From assembly GCF_040954835.1 (NCBI RefSeq), contig NC_090718.1, forward strand, positions 14,709,532-14,773,531: DNA of 64,000 nt, read 5' to 3'. The stretch comes from Lepisosteus oculatus (taxonomy: Eukaryota; Chordata; Actinopteri; Semionotiformes; Lepisosteidae). The notes under the pieces were generated by a model, which saw only the letters and a program-made list of their open reading frames with translations, ran no database searches and was not told where the DNA came from. Shown here piece after piece: positions 11,460 to 24,648 of the stretch (position 1 is its first letter; each line of letters starts with the position of its first letter). A program made the position numbers and the translations under genes.

Positions 11460-13950
11460 GGGGAGTTGCTGGAAGCTTTTAAGCTTTTCAAGCTGGTTAA
11501 CAAAGCTTTCTGGATGAAAAACTGCCAGTAAAGATAGCTTTTATACATTTTAATTTATGATTCTCAGATCTCACGTATTCCTGTGAATAAGATTTTAGCT
11601 TTTTATTTGTTTCAAAGGTCACCCCTCCACATACACACACACAATATAAATGGCTGTGTAACATAAATGATTAATGGTTTAGGTGTTTAGCTGAGATAAA
11701 ACTGTTGCCATGACTCAGTTCCAGGCCTTTTTGAATGATAACTTTCCATTTAAAATATCAATTATACATTTCTGAAGCCAACGTTAATCTCTAGGAAAGT
11801 GAGGTGAGAGTGTTCAGAACAAATCATTGGAGCATTTCGTACTTTAGCAAGAAGGCGAAAAGGCATGGACTGAACAAAGCTCTGCTCTTGCTGTGCAGTT
11901 GAGGTTGGCTCTGGATCAGCTGGAGCTTATCCTCGGTCCGCTGCAGAAAGAGAATGGAAACTAGGAGGGGCCCCTTGCCTTGATCTTGATTGGGTTGAGT
12001 GCAGGACTTCTTTACTGTAGCCATTGCTGTCAGGTATTTCAGAGTGTCTTTTAACGTCGCTAAAAACCCATCAGGAGCAAGTCTGTCTTTGGTGGGTGTA
12101 GATACCAGATGGCAGTGTGTTCAGCTTTATCAGCCTATCTGTTCCCAAGGTTTGGAAGCTGATCTCTCAGGTTTCTCCCAAGAGCCAAACTGGACAGCGC
12201 TTAGTGACAGGAGGCTAGGTGCTCTCTTCGTTTGTATGGCCAGTCCTGTGCCAGTTTCTTCCCCAGACATCTGCAGCAATAGTTAGCTGAGAGAGTGAAG
12301 CTCAGGCCTGCAGGTAAAGGTGCCGCCTAGAAAAAAACAGAAGACTGTGCTGTGCGTGAAAGCAAAAGTGCTGCGCGGAAGGTACTGCAGTGTCATATAG
12401 ATGCTCCATGTGGAACTCAGTACTGCATTCAGTGTTGTACAATTCCACGAGGGACTTTGTCACATTGAATGCATCCTTTTATCATACTACAGTATCCCTA
12501 AGCCATTTCCTTTGAAAACCCTTAGCTGGTTTGCGTAGTGTTCCCCTCCTACTCCTCTGCAGCTTTGACAAATCAAGTAAGGGCGCTACATTGCTCTTTC
12601 GTGTGTAGGGCTCTCTGACAGCAGGGCAAAGGCCCAGGGCCAGCTTGTGGATTGGGGCTAATTATGTTTGGAAGGAATACCTGGTAGTAAGTCACTCAAA
12701 ACATGTTTTCAACAATCAGGAATCAATGAACATGGAAGAAATCTGTAAAAAAAAAAACTCATTATTTGCCAGAATACATCCCCATGGATTAATTCCTTCA
12801 TTTGCAGTCTTCAGGGTTTTTGTTTGACTTCCTACTGCTCATTAATAAATGGGCAACGTGACTTCTGGGTATCTGTATTATAGGTTAGAACTGCTCTTTG
12901 CATATCAAAAGGTCTAATTAATGAGTTAGTTACCAAGTATCTGTGGTACATAGCCTGAAGTTTATCAAGCTGAATGCTTTTAACCAATCAAGATTCAGAG
13001 ATTTAAGTAACAATTTCTATATACAAGCATTTGAAAATATGCACAAGTTTTCTTAAAGTTGCATTTAATTTGCTGTTGCATGCATTTGTGAGGATTGCAC
13101 TTTTGCTGCATAAGGTTAATAAGGTTAAATAGCCATTTTCGGGGGCTGTCTGCGAAAATAGTGTGCATACAGAAATGATGTAGCCCATGGAAAGGCAATT
13201 AATTTCCTTTTGCAATTACGAGATTTCTCCACTGTTAAGTGAAATCTAATGGGTAGAGGTGTGTTCAAGATTCCTGTCCAGCCCGGTACCACTGGACCCT
13301 CTGTACAAGCAACAAAGCAACAAAGTCTCTAGACTGACGCTTGCTGAAGTACAGAGCGTGCTGAGGAGTGCTGGGTGGTCCTTCCAATGGCCGAAGTGGG
13401 AATAGTGTTGGGAAATCTCCCATGGTGGCTGCTTGTGCTTTTTGTAATTTGTCAAATTCCTTCCCTAGCTATAAATTCAGAAGGAAATTATTCAGAAGAG
13501 ATATTCAAAGTTAAGAGTTTAGTATTCCAAAAAACCCATTTGGGCTATTTTATCATTCATATGAATAGAAGCTGTTCGAAGCCTGCATTGCACTTTCTGT
13601 GGGTTCCACCTTCTACAGTATCTCATTCCCAATTGTCTCTGGCAGCCTTGATGCAGGGGCTAGAGTTTGTAGGTCTGGTTGTAGGATTTAGTGGCAAAGC
13701 TGTTCAAAAACTCCAGACATCATCAGGGTACATTTTAAGGCATTCTTAGAGATGAATATTAAGTAACTTGTAATTTAGCCCTGTGAATAGAAGGTCCTTT
13801 GTTTTTTGCTTCCCTTACAGGTATTGTTTCTGTTTAACTTATTTAAGTGCTATCAAATTACTGAATTGCATTGACAGACTATGACATATTATATGATTTT
13901 AGGGTATGCAGTGAGGCAATCTGACACCTTCTCTCTGCTCTGTGCTCACC
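11460..13950. other. Intergenic, nothing identified
   Basis: AT-rich spacer between grik4 and the minisatellite. The ORFs are short, lack splice support and resemble no family I recognise. Confidence 0.4.
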
Positions 13951-13951
13951 C

Positions 13952-14207
13952 TAGAGAGATTGTCTGTGCCCACGTTAGAGATCACCTATGCCCATGCTTC
14001 AGACATTGCCTGGGCCTGCCCTTATAAGATTGCCCGTGCCCATCCTAAAGAGATCGCCTGTGCTCGCCCTGGAGACACCGCTTGTGCCCATGCTTCAGAA
14101 ATCGCCTGTGTCCACCCTAGAGACATCACCTGTGCTCATCCTTCGGAGATCGCTTGTGCTTGTGCCGGCATGCTTCAGAGATTGCCAGTGCCCACTCTAG
14201 AGAGGTC
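13952..14207 (+). repeat. 24-bp tandem repeat (minisatellite), about 10 diverged units
   Basis: Units of about 24 bp follow a pattern like agagatcgcctgtgcccatc plus four bases. I count about ten copies, with one longer unit near 14160-14175 (extra gccggcatgc). Because 24 is a multiple of three, one frame stays open as degenerate eight-residue repeats. That open frame is a by-product; there is no start context or splice signal suggesting a protein. Confidence 0.8.
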
Positions 14208-15216
14208 AGTGCAGAGACTCTTCATTGTTGCATCATCAGGTAGTGAGATGGTTTGCAGAATCATCAGTGTTATTGCCAGCCCAAAAACCAACTCATTTCA
14301 AAGCCACTTAACGTGGGAATGCAAGGGTCCGCTCAGTAACAGCTCAGTAGCACCCTCATGGCTCAGTAACATCTTTGTCCTTCATGGTCAATTGGGGGGA
14401 GGGGGTGCTAATGAGGTGCTTGTCATTGTAAAGGGGATTATTTTATACTCCACTTGGCACACTTGGTGGATGCCCAAGAGAAGGGTGCCCCTTGTTTACA
14501 TACGAGCTGTTGGGGATCAGGGTATATGAATGTGCTCCCCACCCGAGTCTAGAAACAGGGATCCATGACAAAGTACCCGGTCAGCCAAGATCAGCAACCA
14601 GTGTCTTTAACCTGAATTTACATAACAGATTGGTTTATAAATCACTCATAATAGTGCAGTGCTGTTTCATCATGCTACATGATGGGCCCATCCAGTGAAA
14701 AGTGAAGTCGCATTCGTACTTCATACCCCAAAAACCCATGAGCAGGTTTTCAAGAATGCACTTGGAGAGCAGTGGATTTCATGTGTGTTGTGGACATAGC
14801 TCTTCTTTAATGAGAGAGATCTTCCTGCCATTTCTGCATTTTATACAGGTTTATATTTCTTTTCTAACGTATTTTGCTACAGATAATCAAAATCATGCTG
14901 TTAATTTTGAGATCAAGTTCAGTTGCCAAAATATCATTCTAAATCTTCCAGCAGGCTGTTGTTCAGTATGTGATGCAGAATCAGTTCATAAATCGTTCAT
15001 GTTTTGGGAGAGCAGAATCATATTCAACTTGCCACCCAATGCAGATGCTCAGCAATCATGAGGGATGGTAGATTGTCATTCTTAAGCAAACAGAAAGTTA
15101 CTCATTGTTCATTAAACAGAACGTATGTCTGCCTGTAAAATGATAAACCTCTTCATTTCTAGATGCATAGAGCAACCTATGGCATCTGCTCCATTTACCT
15201 TTCACTCTCCCTTATT
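14208..15216. other. Intergenic, nothing identified
   Basis: No exon, RNA gene or repeat structure that I can support. Confidence 0.4.
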
Positions 15217-15440
15217 GTAAGTGGTGCAGGGGTATAGTGGATAGCACTGCTGCCTCAGAACACTTAGATTCCGGACTGGGATGCTTTCTGTGTGGAGCTT
15301 GGTTAATAGGTTAGTTGATGCAGATGGAGCCTCAAGGTGTGTGCATGCATGACCCTGTGATAGACCTGGTATACTGTCCAGGCTGTAGTCCCGCCTTGAG
15401 CCCTGTGCTTCCAGGAAAGGGTTCAGGTCACTGAGACTCT
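15217..15440 (+). repeat. Decayed tRNA-type SINE
   Basis: Opens with gtggtgcaggggtatagtgg and atagcactgctgcctcagaa, the usual head of common fish SINEs, and runs to cagg-ctgtagtcccgcc and tgtgcttccaggaaagggtt. The resemblance is from memory of widespread fish repeats. Confidence 0.5.
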
Positions 15441-18400
15441 CAGCGGGAACAAATGGCTTTCCAGTATGCATCATCCTGATTGTAGCAGTATAGCTACAGC
15501 AAGAGGTCCCACTGACCCTGGAGTCTCGGGGGTTCAGTGCAGTGAAGATCCCTGGTTTGCATCTGGCTTTTTCATACTTCCATGTATTTTACCACAGCTG
15601 CATCACACTATATGCGCTACATCATACCTTACACTGCTTACACCATGGTGCTCATCAAGCGCTCACAACTTTGATGAGGAGTGAGGCAGATATTGTCTAG
15701 GGTTTGCAGCTCTTTAACAGGAATTTCTGTAGCCCAAGGAACTTTGAATAGGAGCATGGAATTTTACAAGTCTTTTTAATGAGTGAATAACCTGATCCCC
15801 AGTTTAAGAATGCACAATATTGTCTACCAATACATTAAGTGTTCTTATTCTTAGGGAACTTTTTAACATGCTTTTATCAAGCCTAAAGCAATGAAAATAT
15901 CTACAATTTCAAGCCACATTCTCTGGTCTTTAAACAATGTTGTGCTTTTGGTGAAATCCCATTAAAAACACATCAATATATTAACAGATCATGCTAATTT
16001 ATTCTGAAAGTGTATCCCAGTTTCTGTCAACGTTTCCCTTCCTAAGGACTGAATTGGGGCGGAAAATGAAACGTTGGTTAATGTGAAGTTTGTTCTGCTG
16101 TCAAAGGTGCAGAAGAGGACGTGGGTCTCTCTCCAGTTTCCACACCACCCTATGCAATTACCAGTTTAAAAACAAATGGGAGTTTTAAAAGAAAGTTTTT
16201 TTTTTTGTTCGAAATTAGACACTCAAAGAAAATGTGGCTTTTTTTGAAGGTGAAGCTCTTGGATTGTTTTGCCTGTCTTTGTTCTCACAGTCTCTTGAAT
16301 GTACTGAACAAAATTCTTGACATTGTTTGTCTTTCAAGAAAATAAAATAGGAGTGTATTTGCTTTGTTTACTCCCTGTGCTGTTCCTTCTCGGTGTAATC
16401 AATTTCTCTTGGGGGCAGTGGGTGGCACTGAAAGCCAAAACTGTCTTACAAAGACGTGAGCGTGCAAATTAATTCGCTGGTGCCATTTACTGCTTTTCCA
16501 ATTCACAGAAGCCACCAGGGAGGCACAGAAGGCTTGGGAACTTGTGCAGGATGAACCACTGAGTCACGCACGGCTGTTCGCTGAAATGTGCATCATGTTT
16601 CAGAACTGTCACCAGCCCAGAATGAACGTGGCAAAGCAGAGTGTATGTTGAAGAGAACTCCAGACACTTCCCCTGTCAAGGCATGTCTGTTCAAGCAAGT
16701 AACTCAACAGAAACAACATCTGTGCTGACACTTTTCGTAGATCACTACATTTGCAGAGGGCACATCTGATTGGTAAGATTGTTGATTCATGTCTGCAGGA
16801 CTACGTAAGGACTAGTTTAGGACAGCACACACACCTACTTACTGGGATTTATGCCTGGTGCTTAGCCATGCTATGACACTAACAAGCAGCACTGACATTT
16901 AAACTCAATGTGAACTTTTTTAATTAGAGCCTTAATGAAAACTCATGCTGAGAAACACTTCAGTCTTGGTCCTGTGTCTACTGGTTTGTGTTCCCTGCTT
17001 TTAATTGCCAGTGTTAATTGGTGTCAGGTACTGATCAGCCTGCTTGTTGACAATTGTTTCTGCACTCAGGCCTTGATTTTAAAAATATACCCCCCCCCAG
17101 TGCGGTGCTTATCAACCATGGTGCTGGGAATCACTCTTCTCCTATTTTCTCAACCCAAATTCTAATTTGCAATTTTCTATTTGAATCCTTTACTTAAATT
17201 TATGCTCAGCTTTTAAATATCTGAGATATTGTAATTGGGAAGATACCTGTGCTAGTAAAATGAGTTTCAGAACTGCCTTCATTCATATAAATATAACAAG
17301 CTAGACTGAAGCAGAATGAAAAACACTGACTCACTTCACGAGGTGTCTGATCAGCAGCAATTTCTCAGCTATAAAGCTTAAGAGCTGTTTAGTCTGAAAT
17401 AAGGGAGCAAATTCTTTATTAGCAAGTTGTGGATTGATACTTTATTGATCCCGTGAGGAAAATTGCAGTGGAGTGACTGCATGAAGTACAGTATCCTGAA
17501 GTTGACAGGGTATTTCATGGTACCTAGGGTATAGGCATAGGTACAGATAGTTAAAATTAACAAATTTTGTTTTAAACCAAGGACTGAAAAGAACTCTAAA
17601 GCAGCAAATAGATCTGTTATAGACACATGCAGTGTGTCTACAGATTTTCAGTCCATCTCTGCGCTTAATACATTTTATCAACTCATTATTGGCATAATGG
17701 GACAAATCAAACAGCTTCTTCCAGCTCTTCAGCCTTCCAGGACCGCTACCAGAGACCCCTGCACTAAGGTCTGTTTTACTGGGTCAGTTAACTTTAAAAC
17801 AAGTACTATGAGTTCCCTGAGCAACTATACCACAAGGCCTTCTCCTCTAGCTACTTTCCCACGGTGCTTCCTTCAATATCTCCATTCTTCCACAAGTCAG
17901 GATTCTCCGGAGATTCTCCTGACTTTCCAGCATTCCCAACCCCTGGCCTTGGGAGCAGGGATGTTGCTGTGACAACCGGAACACTGGACACACAGTGTGG
18001 CTTCACCTCTGTGTTGCACCCCCTGGGGTCAGGAGGATGGGGGCTGTGCTACTGTATACTGACTCCAGTGAACCCCCTGTGAACACAACACCACTGCGCT
18101 TGTACTACTGCTGTTACTTACCCATAGGGGCCTAGGAAGCCCCATTAAAAAGGCTGAAAGATGGAATGTCTGGTGCAGAGGTATAGTAAACGGCGTGCTG
18201 CATGAAATGCAGTTAATAAAATGCAGCTTTTCTAATATTTTATTAATATTGAAAACAAATTTTCATTTGTTTACAGCAGGGGTCTTGGAGTCCCGGTGTC
18301 TTCTGTTTTCTGTTCCACCCAGTTTCTCAGTTACATGGTTGTTCTAGCTATTTAGTTAGCTGCATGATGGTGATACTCCTAACCTGATCATGAGGTGATT

Positions 18401-19680
18401 TATGTTAATACACCTGAAATGAAAAGAATGTCTTGTTTAATCAACTGTAAAAGACTTTAAGAAAATTATATGTAGGCCTAATGTAGAAAATAATTAGGTT
18501 AATTGTTTAATTGACTACTTAGGTAGTACCAGTAGCCAGAGGATGCAAGGCCCTCCAGGATCTGCGTTTGAGAGACCTGGACTAGATGATACCCGATTGA
18601 CGTCTCCTTTCATCTCTTCTCTAGGGTCCAGACAAGCTTGAAAATGCAGCACCACCTTCTGGAGTGGTGGAGGAGAAGTTAGACAGATGGAGATAGTGCA
18701 GTTATAAAAAGAGGGTGTCCTACTCACAATAAACAGTAAGCTATTATTCAATTAGAAGACTCCTGGGCTCCTGGGCTCATCAACCAATACAGCACTTAGT
18801 CTACTTCCTACTAAGAAAGTTCAGGAAGTTTGTAATATGTTCTGTCATTGTAGCTGAAGGCATGAACACTCTGAGTAGGTTGTTTTTTTTTTTTAGTTGG
18901 GATTACTATTACTTTAAGTAGTAACATTCATAAAGTACCAGAGACGTTTTTCCAAGAGCTCATCTCACAAATATAAAGCTCTGCTGCTGATGATATAACT
19001 GAACAACCTCCCCTGCCACATAACAGTTAGGGTCTCTTTCCTGGCTGGTGAGGAAAGGGAGACCCAGCACAAATGTACCAGGACACACAGAGGGGACTTG
19101 TGACAGGGGAGTGTCTCCCCGAACCTGAAGTTGAGTGTGCTGCAGAGGTGCTGTACCGCTGTCATGTAGTTTGGGCAGGTGGAGGAGTGTCACCTCAGAG
19201 AGAGACCCCAGACCTTCTCTCCTACTGGGGTGTATGTGCCAGTCAGGCAGGCCACCTTCTGTGCTGTGCCGACTCCAGCGAACCCCCTTTTCTAACACAA
19301 CATCACGGAATACAGCCTCACACAGGTCAGCTGTAAGTTCTTCTCTTTCCATCTTTCCTAACAATGAAGCATCCATGTCTTATAAAAAGATCTCATAATT
19401 CCTCAGTTCAGATTTTACCTGGCTGTTTTTTCTCACGTGTATGAAGGGCAGTATGCTTCAGCCTGAAGTGTCCCAGGGTTGCAAGAGCTGCAGATCATAG
19501 TGTTGAAGCCGACACACAGCATGTCATTTCTCACCTGGTCTGTCTGTGTGGACGAACGCAGCACCTGCGGGTTGGAATGCCTGGGGTGGCTCACCCTGCT
19601 GTTCTCTGCCCGTCAAGGGGAGGGAGTTACACCTGATTGCCAAGCTTCGTGTGGCAGTGCTGCCTGCGGCAGGCCTGTCA
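15441..19680. other. Intergenic spacer
   Basis: Contains an RTE-like tail at 17436-17467. Phrases near 18056 (gactccagtgaacccc) and 19270 (gactccagcgaacccc), both followed by ACACAACA(T/C)CAC, suggest two copies of an unnamed decayed repeat. No gene is supported; the 138-aa minus ORF at 18960-19376 includes one of these repeats. Confidence 0.4.
17436..17467 (-). repeat. RTE/Rex3-like LINE 3' end fragment
   Basis: The phrase atactttattgatcccgtga followed by ggaaaattgc is the usual reverse-oriented 3' end of RTE/Rex3-type LINEs in fish. Only the tail is recognisable. Confidence 0.5.
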
Positions 19681-21193
19681 CTATCGCGAGCACTGGGGGC
19701 CGTCGCACAAATGTCCCTTCAGCTGGTAGGCATAGGTGAACCCGTCTCCGCAATGCGCGCAGCGGTAGGGGGTCTTGCCGGCGTGGGCTCGGCGGTGGTG
19801 CATGTTGAGGGCACCGCCATGGATGAACCTGCGGCCGCACTCGTTGCAATGGTAGGGCATCTCACCCGTGTGGATGCGCTGGTGCCTCTTCAGCGCCCCT
19901 GACTGGTTGAAGCTCTTGCCGCAGTCGCCGCAGCGGTAGGGTGTCTCTCCCGAGTGGATCCTGCGGTGGTTGCGCAGGTGCTGCGCCCGGCTGAAACTCT
20001 TGCCGCAGACCAGGCAGTGGAACAGGCGCTCCCCGGTGTGCTCCCTCTGGTGGTACTTCAGCGCCACCGTGGTGCTGAAGCTGGCCTCGCACTGGCCGCA
20101 GCTGTAGGGCGTCTCCCTCACCGGCACGCTCTGGCAGATCTCCACGCTGCCCAAGTCCCTGGCCAAGCGCTTGCAGGCCGGGCAGCGCAGCTGGCTCTCG
20201 TTGGTGTGCACGCGCTGGTGAGATTTGAAGTTGCCCAGCTGGATAAAGGAGTCCCCGCACTCTGGGCAGCGGTATGGGGGGTCTCCAGTCAGGAACAAGG
20301 GTCTGGAGGCAGCAGTGTCCCCGGGGGAAAAGCTCTGCCCACACTTCGTGCACTGCTGGACAGCCGGCAAGATCCCTGCTCCGTCCTGCTGCTCCGTTTT
20401 CATCCCTGGCTTGGCGTCGGGGTGGAGGGCTTCAGACAGAGCCCTGGAGCCATCTCTCCGTGAGCCTGCAGTGGACGAGAGCAGGACACTGCAGTCACTG
20501 TCGGAACATGAACGGAAAGGAAGTGAATACAGTCCTGTGAGTGCACACTGCCACCTGCTGGCCCTTCTATGGGTTACAATAGGATCTTACATTTGGAGGT
20601 TATAACTGAAAATAAGTACAGTAGGTGTTTCCCAAAACACAATCGTAAGCCTGAGAAATGCTCTACTGTAAAAAAGAGGCTTCTATATGTTTAACCTGCC
20701 TTGAAATAAACGCTGTGCACAGCCTGTCTTTAATCAGTTACAGTCATTACAGGTTATATACTTGTTTTTAGTTACTTTAAGGATTTTAGATAGGAGCTCC
20801 AATATTAACCATCTGCATGTGTCTTAAAAAGCTCATAAAGAAATGTTGCAATTATGCACCTTGGTGGAGTTCTTCAGCTACATGAAGAGGCTGAAGCCCA
20901 GTGCTGAGCTCCAGGCTGTGCTGTTTCTCCTCTGGCTCATCGGGACACAGATCCCAAGCCTTCTCTTCTTTAGTGCCTTCCTCTTTCAGCTCAGGGACCT
21001 CTCCCACAATGCAGATGTGTCCCAGCTCCCCCACAGTCTCGGCAGTGCTGTGAGTTCCATGCTCAGAGGGCTCTTCTTTTATCCAGGGGCTCCCCGGGTC
21101 AGGGGTCTCCTGCCTGGAATCTGCCTCGATCTCCTCCTGCTTCACCCAGCTGAGCTCCAGGTCAGGGGTCTCCTCCTTGATTTGGATGCCCAT
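19681..21193 (-). CDS. C2H2 zinc-finger protein (two coding exons)
   Basis: Probable DNA-binding transcription factor in the nucleus. Coding exons on the minus strand are 20860-21193 and 19681-20465 (acceptor ctgcag before 20465, donor gtgcat after 20860); a G|GC split codon joins them in frame, giving about 372 aa. Exon 1 encodes an acidic region with repeated IKEE/VKQEE motifs (SPWIKEEPSE), which may be SUMO-acceptor-like; there is no KRAB, SCAN or BTB domain. Exon 2 encodes an array of about eight fingers with TGE(R/T)PY-type linkers. About five have full Cys2-His2 (YRCPECGDSFIQLGNFKSH, YSCGQCEASF, FHCLVCGKSF, YRCGDCGKSF, YHCNECGRRF). The first (CTKCGQSF), the third (LRCPACKRLA) and the last (YRCAHCGDGF...GHLCDG) lack normal histidines. 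I cannot assign an orthologue. Confidence 0.85.
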
Positions 21194-21204
21194 CTTCCCC
21201 CCTG

Positions 21205-22512
21205 ATCAGAAGTGCATAATAGATGCCTGTTTAACACAATTAATTAATTGAGCCCTTTGAGAGATAATTCAACTTTTAACTCATATTCTGCGTCTGCGGC
21301 AACTGTTTAAAAGCGGTCATAAACATGTTGGCCAGGATGCAGAGAGCCAGCTCCCCATGCATAGCAGTTTCAGGTCTTAGCCAGCCCCAGGCTACTGTCT
21401 TTAAGAGTGCCAAGACGCCTGACCTCCAGCCAGGAACCTTGCAGACCTGCACAAATGCTGAGGCAGGTGGGATCAGTTTGCATGGTGGGAGACCCAGGCA
21501 CTTGTATAGACTTATAAATCTGGCGATAACTTGCGTTGAAAATATATTTACTAGGAGAGAGGCCCTCTACCACTTAATTAGGATAAAATGACTAGGTTCC
21601 ACAGTTGAAATGTTGCATCTGTAACTCAGAATTACTGAGTTACTGTTACTTTCCAGCAGGGAACTAACCGGTCCAGTTAGTCCAGTTACAACCAGTAATA
21701 AGCTGAGGCAGGTAAACACTTCAACCCTCCAGGACCAGAACTGGGGACTCTCGTACATAATTACTACAATGAGCCACATGGCGTTGCCACTATACACAAC
21801 TTTAGTTTGAAGTATGTCGTGTTATCCGTTTCCAGTCGACGCTCATCTTCATGAATTCAAAGAAGTATGATCAAACGCGACATAAACCAGAAATAATCCC
21901 ACTGTTTTATTCACAAGGGTTAGTATCAGTTGAGCACAGCGCAGCGATTTATGGTGATCAAACAATTATTCGTAGGAATTCCCTAGGAAAAATACATTCT
22001 ACAATAAAAAGCGGTAGTATAAATAAAAAAAACAATTATAAATTGTTCAGTGCCTTCATATCTAACCAGGGAGAACGGGTTTTTCAAATAGGTCGTGTCC
22101 GGAAATAAAAATACATAAATTACGAACAGCAAAATGGTTAAGCACAGCCTTCAGGTACATCATCTTGTGTTGAGCTCACTGTTTGTGTGTTCTCTAAATT
22201 GTAAAAATAAACTAACAGAGAGCACCCATAGTAATAGAAGATATAAGACTGAGATTTCAGGATCCCGGCACTGTTTAGACAACAATAACAGCGCTGCAAC
22301 TGACGAATTGAGGACCGACATCGCGAGAGAAAATCGGTAATACAGTCAAATTTCTTTGAACACTTGCAGCTTTTTATTAGACAGGGTAGGAGCCAAGCCA
22401 GCTGTCTCTGAACGGTCAGACGTTTAAATAACTACACGCTCCATTTTCACTTTCCAAATGCATGAAACTGTAATTCGAGTGAATAAATCGGCGTAATTAA
22501 TAAGTGATGTCA
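21205..22512 (-). other. Putative 5' intron of the zinc-finger gene
   Basis: AT-rich interval between the inferred first-exon donor (22518) and the acceptor before the ATG. A TCGCGAGA motif, half of the TCTCGCGAGA promoter element, occurs near 22321-22328. No other feature seen. Confidence 0.35.
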
Positions 22513-22640
22513 CTTACATTCCATGCTTCGTCGATATGTTTCCGGTACAATAATGGACCACGTGTCACTGGCCCGCCCACCTCGAGTCTCATTGGCTACT
22601 TGGCGGAGTTCAGGACAACTGAAAGGCGATTGGCTGAATT
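22513..22640 (-). promoter_or_regulatory. Likely promoter and 5' UTR donor of the zinc-finger gene
   Basis: Two ATTGGCT motifs (CCAAT boxes on the minus strand) start at 22591 and 22629, 38 bp apart, with a GC-box-like gcccgcccacc at 22571-22581. Downstream on the minus strand a consensus donor gtaagt occurs at 22513-22518, and an acceptor (gatcag) lies eight bases before the ATG at 21193. This suggests a short non-coding first exon near 22519-22550. Inferred, not proven. Confidence 0.45.
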
Positions 22641-22769
22641 GTGAGTCACTGAGTAGTGCATCTGTGATTTTCACAAACTTTGTAAAAAATAATGCCGTGT
22701 CATACTTGTCTTCCAGATGTAAGTTTACTGCACGAAATTCAGCCCACCAAAATGTTAAGGATCGGTAAG

Positions 22770-24648
22770 ATGTCCTGTAGCATACGGTTTTAATGAATGT
22801 TTGCCTGCAAAATGAGCTTAGCTATAAAGTTACACTTTTCGGGTAAATCTGCCCCTTTTTTTTAGGTATTATAGCTTATTTAGACTACTCTTTCTGAAAC
22901 AGAAATTTCAGTTCAATCTCTGCGTTCTGTTCTTATCATGTATGTCAAAGCAGAGATGTATGCTTCTTATTGATAATTATTAGACCTCGTGCAGAGGTTA
23001 TGTGCTAGTTAATAAATAACAAAGAGCACACATAGTAATAGAAGAGTGATTTTTTTAACAATCATATTTTGCAGTGCAGGGTTTTCAAATGCATTACTAA
23101 TACCTTACTCAGGATCCATCACATTTTACTAAGGGTTGCATTTGGCATTTTGGCATTATGCACATTTACTTTGGAGTCTGTATGGTATCTGCTGTTAGAC
23201 ATAGCCACCTTATCCAGCCTCCAGAACTAAAACAAGGCTAGGTCTTAATTAGGTGTGATTAATCACAGCTGAAGATAACTTAGTCCTTCCATTGCATCTG
23301 TGTTCCTCTGGATTGTGTTTCTTGGCGTGTGTACAGGATTTGGCATTTCAGACTCAACCCAGTATTTAATGCTAGCTTTTGTCTGCTGAAGAGCTTTTTG
23401 TTTATCCCTGCAAGAATTCCAGAGAGCACCAGTTTCAAAACTTGAAATTTGGTTCCAGTTTCAGCTCTGTGTTAACAACCTGCATTCCTTGATCTCTTCT
23501 CTGCTGCTTCTTCTGCAGTGTGTGCTGGCAAGTTGTGCTGGTAATGGGTTGTTTTCACTATGGACAGCATCTCACAGTCCTCCTTAAATTAAAAGATCAA
23601 CAGCGGAAGAAAAACTGTGTGGTTCACCCTTTTCCCTCTTCCCCATCTCCATAAGGTCACACATCATGCCAAGAATAAGGAACAAGGCCTGTGCACGTGA
23701 ATCATCTTTTATTTATTTTACAGCCAAAGAGAATAAAAAAAGTGCATCCATCATTTGAGAGTGATGAAATGAGCTCATCTTGTTTTTAAATCCTCTCACT
23801 CCCTCTCCTGCCCCCCACAACCTCGTGCCAGTTCTGGGACCCACAGTAGCCTCAGGCTGGCAGGGCGGCACTGTCTCACCCCACACAGAAGCAGCCAGAA
23901 TGGTTCTGTTTCTGTTTGCTGGTGCTGCTCTGACCTTCTTGAGACACTTCAGAAAGAAGGGCCCTGCCAGGTAAGAGAGAGCAGAGCAGCAAGCACACGC
24001 CTGAAGGCTTGGGAACTGCTTTCTTAAAGCCACGATGAGTGGCTTGTTGTACAACTAGACAGACTTGACACAAGTGTTTTTTTTTTGTCTTTTGTCTGAA
24101 GGTAGAACACTGGTCCATTTTGGTAATTTAGGCACAGTTTAAATTTCTTTTCAGGGGACATTTTCTGTGAGTATGTCTTTAAACACCCAGGCCCGAATTC
24201 TTAATACTTCAAACAAGGTGCTAAGTTAACTTTTTGTTCACCCAAGGAAGCATCACAAAAAAAATACAGTTTCTTACTACACAGCTAAATACAGCTGCGA
24301 TATAAATCTTTCAGAATGCCAGTTTATAAGTTACTAAAAGAAGTGTAAATGATTCGGTCCGATAAAGTAGCATGTTAGTTCTTCCTTTCTCAACAACCAA
24401 GCAATAACCTTAATATGATGTAGAAGAGTTCTGGATACAGAACGCCAGAGACGGAGCGAAACTCTAGTGTCTTTTCTTCCTGTGCGCTCATGAGATTCAT
24501 TTTGTCCCCACACAACAGGCAGAGGTGAATTCCAGTGAAGCCCTTGAGGGCAGTTCTTGCTCACAACAAAAAACGGGGTGCAGAAACAAGGTGTGCTGGA
24601 GTGGGGTGCTCTCCCTCTGTCTGTGTCTGCAGGTGCAGCCCCACTGAC
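22770..24648. other. Spacer including the ufc1 3' UTR
   Basis: The right-hand part (about 23.7-24.65 kb) is the likely ufc1 3' UTR, bounded by the polyadenylation signal at 23708-23717. The left part has no supported feature. ORFs at 23713-24118 are UTR by-products. Confidence 0.45.
23708..23717 (-). terminator. ufc1 polyadenylation signal
   Basis: Plus-strand tttatttatt reads as two overlapping AATAAA signals on the minus strand, about 0.94 kb past the ufc1 stop. Confidence 0.5.

Noticed and set aside
13942-14529. 195-aa ORF over the minisatellite
   Set aside because: The open frame follows from the 24-bp period; no gene context.
18960-19376. 138-aa minus-strand ORF
   Set aside because: Overlaps an unnamed decayed repeat also seen near 18.05 kb; no splice or domain support.
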